Source of the DNA: Falsiroseomonas tokyonensis
GTDB taxonomy: Bacteria; Pseudomonadota; Alphaproteobacteria; Acetobacterales; Acetobacteraceae
Assembly: GCF_019024325.1 (NCBI RefSeq)
Contig: NZ_JAFNJS010000013.1
Span: 1 to 64,000, forward strand
DNA: 64,000 bases
Direction: 5' to 3'
Below are positions 1 through 8,076 of this stretch, piece after piece; position 1 is the first letter of the stretch; each line of letters opens with the position of its first letter. The notes below the pieces were generated by a model. It was given only the letters and a program-made list of their open reading frames with translations, did no database searches and was not told the DNA's origin. The position numbers and the translations under genes are program-made.

Positions 1-371
1 CACAACCCACTCGCGTGAGCCGCACCCGGCACAAGAGCCAAAGAGCAACCAATACTCTTCCCTCAACAGATATACAGATTGAATGAGCAGTGGGACCGAT
101 CGGCCAGCACCCCGTAGGATACCGACCTCTTTATCCCGTTACCTCCGCCTCGGCGGGCCGTTGAAGCTAGCGGAGTGTCCGCTCAGTTTCAAGTGGCTGC
201 CTCGTCGTCGGTGGGCGCTTTCTAGTGGCGGGTGGCCTGCCTGTCAAATGGCCCTCCAGACCCCCCTCCCCGGCCGGCTAACCCAGGTAAACCCTGGCCT
301 GGGACGCAAAAGGGGGCGGCCCATGCCGGCCGCCCCCGTCATCGAACCGCATTTTTTCCGAGGAAAAAGTT
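1..371. other. Non-coding left edge with a structured hairpin
   Basis: No frame here has convincing codon usage, and the first 90 bases are clearly less GC-rich than the rest. Positions 161-192 form a two-step hairpin: TTGAA at 161-165 pairs with TTCAA at 188-192, and AGCGGA at 169-174 pairs with TCCGCT at 178-183. The stretch could be the 3' side of an RNA gene or operon lying left of the window, but I cannot identify it. The 12-mer at 9-20 recurs inverted at 63033-63044. Confidence 0.45.
312..337 (-). terminator. Rho-independent terminator of the first Bug gene
   Basis: Perfect 10-bp stem (312-321 with 328-337, loop 322-327). Read on the minus strand it is followed by a short T run (complement of AAAA at 308-311). 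It lies 35 bases past the stop of the minus-strand gene ending at 372, so it probably ends the Bug gene transcript. Confidence 0.7.
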
Positions 372-1355
372 TCAGCTGTCCGCCCGGATGTTGTTGTCGC
401 GGATGACCTTCCCCCAGCGCTCGATCTCCGCCGCCACGAAGGTCCGGCATTCCGCGGGGGTGGAGGCGACGATGTCGCAGCCCTGCTCCTCGATGCGCGC
501 CTTCACCTCCGGCTCGTTCAGCACCTGGCGCAGCGCCGCGTGCATCTTGTCGACGATAGGCTGCGGCGTGCCGGCCCGGCCGAAGAAGGCCCACCAGGTC
601 GGCGCCTCGAAATCGCCGAAGCCCTGCTGGGCGAAGCTCTGGGTGCCCGGCACATGCCGGGTCTCCCCCCGCGTGGTCACGCCCAGCGGCCGCAGCGTCC
701 CGGCTCGGATATGCTGGGAGACGATGACCACATTGGTCATGAACAGCGGCACCTCATTCGCCACCGCCGCCGTCACGGCCGGCCCGCCGCCGCGATAGGG
801 CACATGGGTCAGCTTGAAGTCGTTCTGCTGCTGCAGAAGCGTGGTCGAGATATGCGCCAGGCCGCCGACGCCGGAGCTGGCGTAGTTCAACGCCTCGGGG
901 TTCCGCTTCGCTGCATCCACCACGTCCCGAAAATTGCGGAAGGGGGTGGAGCTATGCGCGGTCATCACCAGCGGGCCTGTCGCCACGAGGCTGACCGGCA
1001 CCAGCGCCTCCAGCGTCTGGTAGTTCAGCCGCAGCAGGGTCTGGTTCGGCGCCTCATTGTCATAGGCCAGCATCCAGGCGCTGCCATCGGCCGGCGTCCG
1101 CGCCATTTCGGAGGCGCCAATGGAGCCCGAGGCGCCGCCCCGGTTCTCGATCACCACCGGCTGGCCGAGCACGGCCGCCAACCGCGGCTGGAACAGGCGC
1201 GCCACCGTATCGGTGGACCCGCCCGGCGCCCAGGGCACGATCAGGCGGATCGGCCGGTCCGGCCAATTGCCCTGGGCGCGGAGGACGGAGGGGGCGGCCA
1301 GGCTGGCGCCGAGGCCCAGCCCGGTCAGGGTCATCAATTGACGGCGCTGCATCAT
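372..1355 (-). CDS. Bug/TctC-family periplasmic substrate-binding protein
   Basis: Periplasmic receptor of the tripartite tricarboxylate transporter (TTT) type, binding small carboxylates or related solutes. At 327 aa it is normal length for the family. Residues 1-28 form a signal peptide ending in an Ala-Gln cleavage site. Then comes the family's first strand (WPDRPIRLIVPWAPGGSTD, about 31-49), the ENRGGASGSIGA segment near 70-81 and a typical YRGGGPA segment in the middle. Two adjacent ATG codons are possible starts behind a GGAGG. No TctA/TctB membrane partner is nearby, so it is an orphan receptor. It is the last of three same-strand Bug genes (81-base gap to the next). Ligand cannot be predicted from sequence. 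Confidence 0.93.
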   Translation of the reverse strand: MMQRRQLMTLTGLGLGASLAAPSVLRAQGNWPDRPIRLIVPWAPGGSTDTVARLFQPRLAAVLGQPVVIENRGGASGSIGASEMARTPADGSAWMLAYDNEAPNQTLLRLNYQTLEALVPVSLVATGPLVMTAHSSTPFRNFRDVVDAAKRNPEALNYASSGVGGLAHISTTLLQQQNDFKLTHVPYRGGGPAVTAAVANEVPLFMTNVVIVSQHIRAGTLRPLGVTTRGETRHVPGTQSFAQQGFGDFEAPTWWAFFGRAGTPQPIVDKMHAALRQVLNEPEVKARIEEQGCDIVASTPAECRTFVAAEIERWGKVIRDNNIRADS

Positions 1356-1436
1356 CTGCAGGTTCCTCCCATGGTTTCGTTGCGGACTGACCCTAAGGGC
1401 GGCGTGGCGGCTTCGCCAAGCCCGGGCGTTCCAGCA

Positions 1437-2393
1437 TCAGCCGCGCAGCCCGTGCCGGCGGATCACCTCGCCCCAGCGCGCCACCTCCGCCGCCAGGAAA
1501 CGGCGCGTGGCCGCAGGGCCGAGCGGCGCCACTTCCGCCCCCTGCGCCAGGATCTGCGCCCGTACCTCCGACTCGGCCAGGGCGGTGGCCAGGGCCTCGG
1601 CCATGGCCGCATGGGCGGCGGCCGGCGCCCGGGCGGGGCCGAGCAGCACCCACCAGGTCCCGGCCTCGAAGCCCGGCACGCCCTGTTCGGCCAGCGGCCG
1701 CACCCCGGGCAGGAAGGGGCTCTCCCCCGCCGTCGTCACCGCCAGCGCCCGCAGCGTGCCGGCCCGAAGTGCCGGGCCCAGCACTGGCAGATTCGACCCG
1801 ATCAGCGGCACGAAGCCCGCGATCACATCCTCCGCCGCCTGGAAGCCGCCGCGATAGGGGGCATGGCGCAGATGGAAGCCGAGTGCCGCCTCCGCCGCCA
1901 GCATGGCCAGGTGCGGGATGGCGCCGGTGCCATTGGTGGCGAAGTCGATCGGCCCGGCCCGGGCCGCGGCCGCCAGCTCCGCCATGTCCCGCCAGGGCTG
2001 CCCCGCATGGGCGGCGAAGACCAGCGGGCCGGTCGCCACACGGCCGGCTGGGATGAAATCCTCCAACAGGTTGTAGGGAAGGTCGAGCACCGCGGCATTG
2101 GTCGCCTCGGTATCGAAGGAGAGCAGCCAGCTGCCGCCGTCGGGCGGCGCGCGCAGCGCCTCGATGGCGCCGGCCGCGCCCAGGCCGCCGGCGCGATTCT
2201 CCACCAGGACCGGCCGGCCGAGCCCCGCCGCCAGGTGCGGCTGCAGGATCCGGGCCAGGATGTCGTTCGACCCGCCGGCCGGGAAGGGCACGATGATGCG
2301 CAGCGGCCCGGCCGCCTGGGCGCGGGCCAAGGCGGGCGCGCAGAGCAGCCCCGCCGCCGCCAGCCCGAGGATACGCCGGCCTGGCCCGGCCAT
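1437..2393 (-). CDS. Bug/TctC-family periplasmic substrate-binding protein
   Basis: Second orphan TTT-type receptor, 318 aa from the chosen start. I place the ATG at 2393, where it shares its A with the TGA of the upstream gene (TGATG). The open frame extends 15 codons further up, but those codons lie inside the upstream gene. The signal peptide (about residues 1-26) is followed by the conserved strand PLRIIVPFPAGGSNDILAR, an ENRAGG segment and YRGG near the middle. It is more Ala/Gly-rich and more divergent than its two neighbours. The one-base overlap implies translational coupling with the 2393-3364 gene. Ligand unknown. Confidence 0.9.
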   Translation of the reverse strand: MAGPGRRILGLAAAGLLCAPALARAQAAGPLRIIVPFPAGGSNDILARILQPHLAAGLGRPVLVENRAGGLGAAGAIEALRAPPDGGSWLLSFDTEATNAAVLDLPYNLLEDFIPAGRVATGPLVFAAHAGQPWRDMAELAAAARAGPIDFATNGTGAIPHLAMLAAEAALGFHLRHAPYRGGFQAAEDVIAGFVPLIGSNLPVLGPALRAGTLRALAVTTAGESPFLPGVRPLAEQGVPGFEAGTWWVLLGPARAPAAAHAAMAEALATALAESEVRAQILAQGAEVAPLGPAATRRFLAAEVARWGEVIRRHGLRG

Positions 2394-3364
2394 CAGCTTT
2401 CGGCGCGGATATTGTTGTCGCGGATCACGGCGCCCCATTTCTCGATCTCGGCGCGGACGAAGGCCTCGGTCTCGGCGGGGGTGGACCCCACGATATCCGC
2501 CCCCTGCTCCGCCATCCGCGCCTGCACATTGGCCTCCGCCAGCACCTGCTTCACCGCCTGCTGCATGCGATCGAGGATCGGCTGCGGGATCCCGGCGGGC
2601 CCGACCAGCAGCCAGTAGGTCAGCGCCTCGAAATCCGGGAAGCCCTGGCGGGTGAAGGGCACCACGCCGGGCAGGTAGCGGCTTTCGGTCTTCTGGGTCA
2701 GGCCCAGCGGCCGCAGGGCGCCGGCGCGGATGTGCGACAGGATGATCACGATATTCGACATGAACAGCGGCACATGCCCGGCCAGCGCATCCTGCAAGGC
2801 GGGGCCGCCACCACGATAGGGCACGTGCTCCAGCTTGAAGTCGCCGCGCTGCTGCAGCAGCACCGTCGCGATATGCGCGCCGCTGCCCACGCCCGTGGTG
2901 GCGTAGTTCAGCGTCTGCGGCCGCGCCTTGGCCGCCGCCACCATCTGGCTGAAATTCTGGAAGGGGGTGGAGGGGTGGGTCACCAGCGCATAGGGGCAGG
3001 TGCCGACCAGGGTGCAGAAGGAAAAGCCCTGCATCACCCGGTAGGGCAGCTGCATCAGGGTCTCGTTCGTGGCCAGCGTGTCATTGGCCAGCAGCCAGGT
3101 ATAGCCATCGGGCGCCGCCCGCGCGGTTTCCGAGGACCCGACCGAGCCCGAGGCGCCGGCCCGGTTCTCCACCACCACCGGCCGGCCCAGCAGCTCGCTC
3201 AGCTTCGGCTGCAGGATGCGCGCCACCGTGTCGTTCGACCCGCCGGGCGGATAGGGCACGACGATCCGTACCGGGCGGTCCGGCCAGGTGCCCTGGGCGC
3301 GCACCAGGCCTGGTGCGGCCAGCGTCGCGGCAAGAGGAGCAGCCAGCAGCGAGCGGCGTTGCAT
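2393..3364 (-). CDS. Bug/TctC-family periplasmic substrate-binding protein
   Basis: First gene of the three-receptor cluster, 323 aa. It has a signal peptide of about 24 residues, then WPDRPVRIVVPYPPGGSND, an ENRAGASGSVG segment and VPYRGGGPALQDAL. Its closest relative in the window by eye is the 372-1355 protein: both share the C-terminal ending VIRDNNIRA(D/E)S, so those two look like a recent duplication that flanks the more divergent middle gene. A GGAGAG ribosome site precedes the ATG. An orphan receptor without membrane components here. Confidence 0.92.
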   Translation of the reverse strand: MQRRSLLAAPLAATLAAPGLVRAQGTWPDRPVRIVVPYPPGGSNDTVARILQPKLSELLGRPVVVENRAGASGSVGSSETARAAPDGYTWLLANDTLATNETLMQLPYRVMQGFSFCTLVGTCPYALVTHPSTPFQNFSQMVAAAKARPQTLNYATTGVGSGAHIATVLLQQRGDFKLEHVPYRGGGPALQDALAGHVPLFMSNIVIILSHIRAGALRPLGLTQKTESRYLPGVVPFTRQGFPDFEALTYWLLVGPAGIPQPILDRMQQAVKQVLAEANVQARMAEQGADIVGSTPAETEAFVRAEIEKWGAVIRDNNIRAES

Positions 3365-3452
3365 CGTGATTCTCTCCGTTTCCCGCCGCTATAGCCGCAT
3401 GCCGGGACGGTCCGATCAAGCGAGGAAACGCGATGGCGCCGAGAGGCCGCCC

Positions 3453-4601
3453 CTATGCCGCGTGCGCTCGGAAAGCCTTCCGCGCCAGGGCCGCGCCGGC
3501 CAGCGCCAGCATGGCGCCGGCAAGTCCGGTCCAGGCCAGGCCGGCGCCCGCGATCACCGCGCCGCCATAGGCCGCCCCCGCCCCCTGCCCCGCATAGATG
3601 ACGGCGCCGTTCAGCGCCAAGGCCACCGACCGGTCCTGCGGCGCCAGCCCCATCAGCCGGGCCTGCACCAGCGGCGCCAGCGCGAACAGCGCGGCGGAGC
3701 CGGCGAAGACCACCAGGCTCAGCGGCGCCACGTGCCAGAGCGCGGGCGGCAAAGCGAGCAGCAGGGAATAGCCGAGCAGCGCCGCGGCCAGCACCAACAG
3801 CAGCGCCACCGGCACGCCCGCCCCGGCGGCATCCGCCCGGCGGCCGCCGAAGCCGATGCCCACCAGGCTGCCGAGCCCCACGAAGACCTGCACCGCGCCG
3901 ATGCCCGAGCCCTCGATACCCGTGGTGCGGGTCACGATGGGGCCGAGATAGGCGGCGATGCAGAACAGCCCGCCGAAGGCCAGCGCCACCACGCCCAGCA
4001 CCAGCAGGATCTCCGGCCGCAGGGCAAGGCCGAGCGAGCCCGCCCCGCCGCGATCGGTGCTCGGCAGGTGGGGCAGGCCGATGCGCACGGCGATGGCGGC
4101 GATCCCCGCCAGCAGCCCGGCAAAGACGAAGGTGCCGCGCCAGCCAACCGCCCCGCCGATCGCGGTGCCCATCGGGATGCCCAGCGAGAAGGCCAGGGTC
4201 AGCCCCGCCATCACCATGGCGATGGCGCGCCCCCGCTGCGCCGGCGGCACCAGCATGGAAGCCGCGACCGCCGGCAGCACCAGCGCGGCCGCAAGCGCCG
4301 TGGCCACCCGCAGCCCGAGCGCGGTGGCGAAATCCGGCACCGCCGCGGTGGCGAGATTGAGCACCGCGATCAGCCCGAGCCCCACCGTCAGCAGCAGCCG
4401 CCGCTCCACCCGCGCGGTGGCGGCCGCGATCGGCGCGCCGGCGATGGCGAAGGTCAGGGCATAGATGGCGGCCAGCTGCCCGGCGGTGGCCAGGCTGATG
4501 CCGAGATCCTGCGCCATGCGGGCGATCAGGCCGGTGAAGGCATAGGCGCCGGTGGCGGAGGCGAATTGCGCGCCCGTCAACAGCCAGACTCGGCGGTCCA
4601 T
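3453..4601 (-). CDS. MFS transporter (DHA1-like)
   Basis: Inner-membrane major facilitator, 382 aa, normal for the roughly 12-TM DHA1/AraJ-type group of drug or sugar-efflux exporters. The protein is hydrophobic throughout, starting within helix 1 (VWLLTGAQFASATGAYAF). A basic loop after helix 2-3 (ARVERRLLL) and a helix-4 region with a GRAIA motif are visible. An AGGAGT ribosome site lies before the ATG at 4601. Transcribed in the same direction as the downstream Bug cluster (88-base gap), so co-transcription is possible. Substrate not predictable. Confidence 0.88.
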   Translation of the reverse strand: MDRRVWLLTGAQFASATGAYAFTGLIARMAQDLGISLATAGQLAAIYALTFAIAGAPIAAATARVERRLLLTVGLGLIAVLNLATAAVPDFATALGLRVATALAAALVLPAVAASMLVPPAQRGRAIAMVMAGLTLAFSLGIPMGTAIGGAVGWRGTFVFAGLLAGIAAIAVRIGLPHLPSTDRGGAGSLGLALRPEILLVLGVVALAFGGLFCIAAYLGPIVTRTTGIEGSGIGAVQVFVGLGSLVGIGFGGRRADAAGAGVPVALLLVLAAALLGYSLLLALPPALWHVAPLSLVVFAGSAALFALAPLVQARLMGLAPQDRSVALALNGAVIYAGQGAGAAYGGAVIAGAGLAWTGLAGAMLALAGAALARKAFRAHAA

Positions 4602-4680
4602 GGATCACTCCTGGCCGCACGGGATCGCGGCGCGGCCTTCTGCCATGGACGGCCTTCGGTCCGGAAGCGCTCCCTGCGCC

Positions 4681-5124
4681 TCAGCCGCCCCAGGGATCGC
4701 CGAGCTTCAGGCCCGAGCGGCGGAAGGCGCAGCCCAGCGCGATGGCAGCCCCGGTGGCGGCATAGGCCTGGTGCGGCGGCAGGTGCCGAAGGAGGCAGGC
4801 CAGCGCCTCTCGCCGCGGGCCGCGCTGGGCGCAAGCCACGGCCAGCAGCAGGGCCGGTTCCTCCCCCACCAGGCGGGGACAGAGCGGGCAGCCGAGCATC
4901 AGCGGGTGCTGCGACAGGGCGCGCAGCAGCGCATCCAAGGGCTCCGCCGCCGCCATCGCATCCTCGGTCGCCAGCAGCCGGCGCAACGCCAACAAAGCGG
5001 GCTGGCCGAAGCGGGCTGCCTGGGCCCAGGCGCGGGCACAATCGATCAGCAGACGCTCGGCGGGCGGCAGGGCATCGGCCTCCGCGCCGGTCCAGGGCCA
5101 TTTGGGGAGGCCGGTTGTCGCCAT
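4681..5124 (-). CDS. Hypothetical protein with a CPLC pair, behind a Fur-like box
   Basis: 147 aa, predicted soluble and largely helical, rich in Ala and Leu, with no signal peptide. The only conspicuous motif is GCPLCPRLVGEE around residues 78-89, where two cysteines three apart could bind metal; further single Cys residues occur at about 98 and 109. I do not recognise the family. I considered NifQ-like or FhuF-like metal proteins and could not support either. A 7-1-7 palindrome typical of Fur operators sits 39-55 bases upstream of the start, which suggests iron-controlled expression. It precedes the MFS gene on the same strand (79-base gap). Confidence 0.6.
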   Translation of the reverse strand: MATTGLPKWPWTGAEADALPPAERLLIDCARAWAQAARFGQPALLALRRLLATEDAMAAAEPLDALLRALSQHPLMLGCPLCPRLVGEEPALLLAVACAQRGPRREALACLLRHLPPHQAYAATGAAIALGCAFRRSGLKLGDPWGG

Positions 5125-5162
5125 GGAATCGCTCCTGCGTGACCGGCCCAGGATTACAGCAA

Positions 5163-5179
5163 TTGCGAGTCATTCGCAA
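5163..5179. promoter_or_regulatory. Putative Fur-type operator
   Basis: Seen: TTGCGA at 5163-5168 and TCGCAA at 5174-5179 form a perfect inverted repeat. The core TGCGAGT-C-ATTCGCA has the 7-1-7 symmetry of Fur boxes with one mismatch and resembles the TGCGAAT-N-ATTCGCA form in proteobacterial iron genes. It lies between divergent genes, closer to the minus-strand hypothetical gene (start 5124) than to the protease (start 5269). Which promoter it serves is inferred from distance. Confidence 0.5.
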
Positions 5180-5268
5180 ATACTATGGCGACTCCCGGAA
5201 GCGGCTTCAGGAATCGGCAAGGCGAGCGGGAGCAGGGTCCGCCTCGCCCAGCGGTCCAGGATCCTGCC

Positions 5269-6012
5269 ATGCGCCTTCCGCCGTCCCTGCCCCGGCCCGG
5301 CCTCCGAGCCCGCCGCCTGTCCCTGTTCCTGCTGGCGGCCCTGCTCGCCCTCCTGCCGGGCGGCTGCGCCCGGCTGCCGGCGGAGGAAGCCGCGGACGGC
5401 CCGGCGGCCAGCGCCGCCCGCACCGGCTTCGCGGCGCTTTCCGCCCATGGGGTGCCGCTCGGCTCCGCCCTCGCCGTGGCGCCGGACCGCCTGCTGACCA
5501 ATGCCCATGTCCTGCCAGAGGGTGCGACGCGGCTGCAGGCGCGGCGCGGCGATGGCGCGGCCGTGGTGGAAGCAGTGGTGCTGGCCCGCAGCCCCGGCAT
5601 GGACCTCGCGGTGCTCGCCGTGGCGCCGGGCGTCTTCCTGCCGGTGCCGCGCCAGGCGGGGCCGCCGCGACAGGGCCAGGCGATCTGGGCGATCGGCGCC
5701 CCGGCGGCGGGTCCCGCCCTGGCGCAGGGGGTGGTGGAGCAGCCGGAGACGGTGCTGGGCGGGCGCGGCCCCGGCTTCACCGCCCGAATCGGCGCGCTCA
5801 TGGGCTATTCGGGCGGGCCGGCCCTGGATGCCGAAGGCCGGGTCCGCGGGCTGGTGACCGCCCTTTTGCGGGCCGGAGCGGCCCCGGCCCTGGCGGCGCT
5901 CACGGGTGTGGACGTGGTGGGATTATCACAAACCCGTGAAGGTCGTGAGGTTTTCATCCTATCCATCGACGCCGCGATGCACGAATCCGAGCGGATCGCG
6001 CCGCGGAACTGA
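5269..6012 (+). CDS. Trypsin-like serine protease, lipoprotein-like N-terminus
   Basis: S1-fold protease, 247 aa from the ATG at 5269; the frame is open further upstream to 5185, but that part has no signal sequence. Residues about 15-33 form a strongly hydrophobic leader ending in LPGGC, an imperfect lipobox, so export and perhaps lipidation are likely. The catalytic triad can be placed: His in LLTNAHVL, Asp in SPGMDLAVL, Ser in GYSGGPAL (usually GNSGGPL). It is single-domain, with no PDZ. Such periplasmic proteases are usually quality-control or stress enzymes; here the role is unknown. Confidence 0.82.
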   Translation: MRLPPSLPRPGLRARRLSLFLLAALLALLPGGCARLPAEEAADGPAASAARTGFAALSAHGVPLGSALAVAPDRLLTNAHVLPEGATRLQARRGDGAAVVEAVVLARSPGMDLAVLAVAPGVFLPVPRQAGPPRQGQAIWAIGAPAAGPALAQGVVEQPETVLGGRGPGFTARIGALMGYSGGPALDAEGRVRGLVTALLRAGAAPALAALTGVDVVGLSQTREGREVFILSIDAAMHESERIAPRN

Positions 6013-6279
6013 GACGCGGAACCTAAAAGCTTGACGGGGGCGGGCCTACTGCGGCCCTTAAGGCGTGCCGCCCCCCATCGCGCGGCATCACCACCGCGAC
6101 GCACCCCCCGGCGCGCCGCCTCGTAGCCAAGGGCAGATGCAACCGCGGTTTCCGGCGCAAGGCGCCGGTCGCGGACGCCACTGGTCAGCCATTTCCGGGC
6201 CATTGCCCGGGTCGATGACGCGAACCGGATGCCCCCGAGGCCGCTCCGTCCCGAGGCGGGTGGCGTGAAGGAGGACCGA

Positions 6280-6738
6280 TTGTTGCCAACCCTGCCCAAG
6301 GGGCGCCTCGTGCTGCTGGCCTTCCTGGCCCTGCCCGCCGCCGCCCCTCTGCCGAGCCAAGCCAGCGACTTCGCAACCCAGCGTGGAATTGCGTCCTATT
6401 ACCACCCGCACCGCTTCACCGGACGCACTATGGCCAACGGGGACCGTTTCGATCCCAATTCCAACTCCGCCGCGCACCGCACCCTGCCCTTCGGAACCGT
6501 GGTCGAGGTGACCAATCTGCGGAACGGCGAGACCCGGACCGTGGTCATCGAGGATCGCGGACCCTTCATCCGCGGCCGCATCATCGACCTCTCCCCCCGC
6601 ATCGCGGAGGAGCTGGGCATGCTCGATGCCGGCCTCGCCGCGGTGGAAGTGCGCCCCATCAGCCAGGCGGACCAGCTGATGGAAGCCTTCAACCGCGCTC
6701 CGCAGCCGATGCTGGAAGTGGCCGAGAGCCTGGACTGA
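6280..6738 (+). CDS. rlpA: RlpA-family septal ring lytic transglycosylase-like lipoprotein/secreted protein
   Basis: Double-psi beta-barrel protein related to RlpA, which cleaves denuded peptidoglycan glycan strands at the division site. I choose a TTG start at 6280 because a strong AAGGAGG (6268-6274) sits 5 bases before it; the frame has an ATG at 6229 with no ribosome site. This gives 152-153 aa with a clean signal peptide to about residue 28 (PLPSQASDF). Conserved DPBB features are visible: GIASYY, FTGRTMANGDRFD, AAHRTLPFGT, VTNLRNG, IEDRGPFIRGRIIDLS. There is no SPOR domain, as in many short RlpA proteins, so it may not localise to the septum through SPOR. Confidence 0.85.
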   Translation: MLPTLPKGRLVLLAFLALPAAAPLPSQASDFATQRGIASYYHPHRFTGRTMANGDRFDPNSNSAAHRTLPFGTVVEVTNLRNGETRTVVIEDRGPFIRGRIIDLSPRIAEELGMLDAGLAAVEVRPISQADQLMEAFNRAPQPMLEVAESLD

Positions 6739-6747
6739 ACCGTCCCC

Positions 6748-6778
6748 GCCTTCCGCCGCCCGCGCAGGCGGCGGAGGC
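6748..6778. terminator. Likely bidirectional terminator between convergent genes
   Basis: A GC-rich stem with one bulged T (6748-6760 against 6767-6778, loop CGCGCA) fills the gap between the rlpA stop (6738) and the DUF1127 stop (6785). There is no clear T run on either side, so termination is inferred from position. Confidence 0.4.
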
Positions 6779-6784
6779 CGGTCG

Positions 6785-7033
6785 CTACTGCGCGCCGGGC
6801 CCGATATCCCAGGGCGCGCGGCCGGATTCCCTCAGCGCCTCGCGGCGCGTCAGGCCGATATCCTTCAGCATCCGGTCATCCATCTCGGCCAGCTGCTGCC
6901 GCGTCGTGACATGGCGCAGCATCACCGCCAGCCAGTCCAGCCAGCCGGAAACCGGGCGGGAGGCAGCGTGGCGCGGCGTGAGCTGGCCCTTCCGCCGCAC
7001 GCCACCACCAGGCGAGAGCAAGAAGCCGGACAT
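6785..7033 (-). CDS. DUF1127 (YjiS-like) small protein
   Basis: 82 aa from the ATG at 7033; the frame continues upstream without reason to extend it. The C-terminal half carries the DUF1127 signature: WLDWLAVMLRHVTTRQQLAEM, then DDRMLKDIGLTRREA, ending in a tryptophan-containing tail. Some alphaproteobacterial DUF1127 proteins have been linked to RNA binding and to phosphate or carbon balance. The function here is unknown. It is divergently transcribed from the LysR gene, a pairing that often means regulation by that LysR. Confidence 0.85.
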   Translation of the reverse strand: MSGFLLSPGGGVRRKGQLTPRHAASRPVSGWLDWLAVMLRHVTTRQQLAEMDDRMLKDIGLTRREALRESGRAPWDIGPGAQ

Positions 7034-7140
7034 GGGAGAAATCCTTCTGCTGATGAACCATCGGCAGCTTCCTTCCCTGGGCAGCATCAGTAAAACGACT
7101 TCTATTGACGTTGAGCATCATCATCGTTGATGCTTCCCCC

Positions 7141-8070
7141 ATGACGCCCCTGCCGCCCGGCCTGGACCCGGACCTGCTGCGCGCCTTCGTGCTGATCGCG
7201 GAGGGGCGGTCCTTCACCCGTGCGGCGGACCGTGTCGGGCGCACCCAATCCGCCGTATCCATGCAGATCCGCCGGCTGGAGCAGCTGCTGGGCCAGCCGC
7301 TGCTGGTGCGCACCTCGAAGGGCGTGCAGACCACGCCGCAGGGCGCCTGGCTGCTGGACCGCGCGCGCGACCTGCTGGCGCTGAACGACGAGATCGTCAG
7401 CAATTTCCGCGCGCCCCCCATGGTCGGCTCGGTGCGCCTCGGCACGCCGGACGACTACGCGCTGAACTGGCTGCCCGACATCCTGGCCCGCTTCGCCGAG
7501 GCGCATCCGGCGGTGGAGCTGGACGTCACCTGCCTGAATTCGGATGTGCTGGTGGAGCAGTTCCGTCAGGGCCAGCTCGACCTCACCTTGGTCAGCGAGG
7601 GCCAGGAACCGCCCGGCGTCGCGGCGCAGCGCATCTGGCGCGGCCCGCTGCGCTGGGTCGGCAGCGCCACGCTCGGCCTGCACCGGCGGGACCCGCTGCC
7701 GCTGGCCCTGTCGCGCCCGAACATGCACATCTCCCGCCCCGAATTCGCCTGCGCCTGGCGGGAGGCGGCGCTATCCACCCTGCGCCAGGCCGGGCGGGGC
7801 TACCGGGTGACCTACAACTCCGCCACCCAGACCGGCTGCTTCACCGTGGCGCTGGCCGGGCTGGCCATCACCGTCAGCACGCCCACCACCCTGCCCCAGG
7901 GCCTGGCCTGGCTGGGCGAGGCGGAGGGGCTGCCGCCGCTGCCGGATATGGGAATCCTGCTGCTGCGGCACGAAGCCGCGCTTGGCGTGCCAGCGGTGGA
8001 TGCGCTGGCCACGCATATTGCGGAGGGCTTTCGCCGCGCCGCGGATCCAGGGATCGGCCTGGCCGCCTGA
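7141..8070 (+). CDS. LysR-family transcriptional regulator
   Basis: 309 aa from the ATG at 7141, chosen over the ATG at 7105 because alignment with the family begins at LDPDLLRAFV. N-terminal winged helix (residues about 7-66) with FTRAADRVGRTQSAVSMQIRRLEQLLG; C-terminal periplasmic-binding-like effector domain from about residue 90 (VRLGTPDDYALNWLPDIL). The effector-domain start resembles the LrhA/PecT subgroup. Divergent from the DUF1127 gene with about 107 bases between starts. In that gap TCAACG occurs twice on the minus strand around 7113-7134, a possible regulator site. Effector unknown. Confidence 0.9.
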   Translation: MTPLPPGLDPDLLRAFVLIAEGRSFTRAADRVGRTQSAVSMQIRRLEQLLGQPLLVRTSKGVQTTPQGAWLLDRARDLLALNDEIVSNFRAPPMVGSVRLGTPDDYALNWLPDILARFAEAHPAVELDVTCLNSDVLVEQFRQGQLDLTLVSEGQEPPGVAAQRIWRGPLRWVGSATLGLHRRDPLPLALSRPNMHISRPEFACAWREAALSTLRQAGRGYRVTYNSATQTGCFTVALAGLAITVSTPTTLPQGLAWLGEAEGLPPLPDMGILLLRHEAALGVPAVDALATHIAEGFRRAADPGIGLAA

Positions 8071-8076
8071 GGCCGG

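Noticed and set aside
4681-5124. NifQ- or FhuF-like metal protein
   Set aside because: A single Cys-x-x-Cys pair and a wrong length; the NifQ and FhuF cysteine patterns are not met.
3288-5939. An 883-codon plus-strand frame
   Set aside because: Runs across the antisense of the MFS gene and into another frame of the protease; no coherent domain.
7034-7140. A definite LysR T-N11-A operator
   Set aside because: Two TCAACG copies occur but no clear T-N11-A inverted pair, so I only mention it with the gene.
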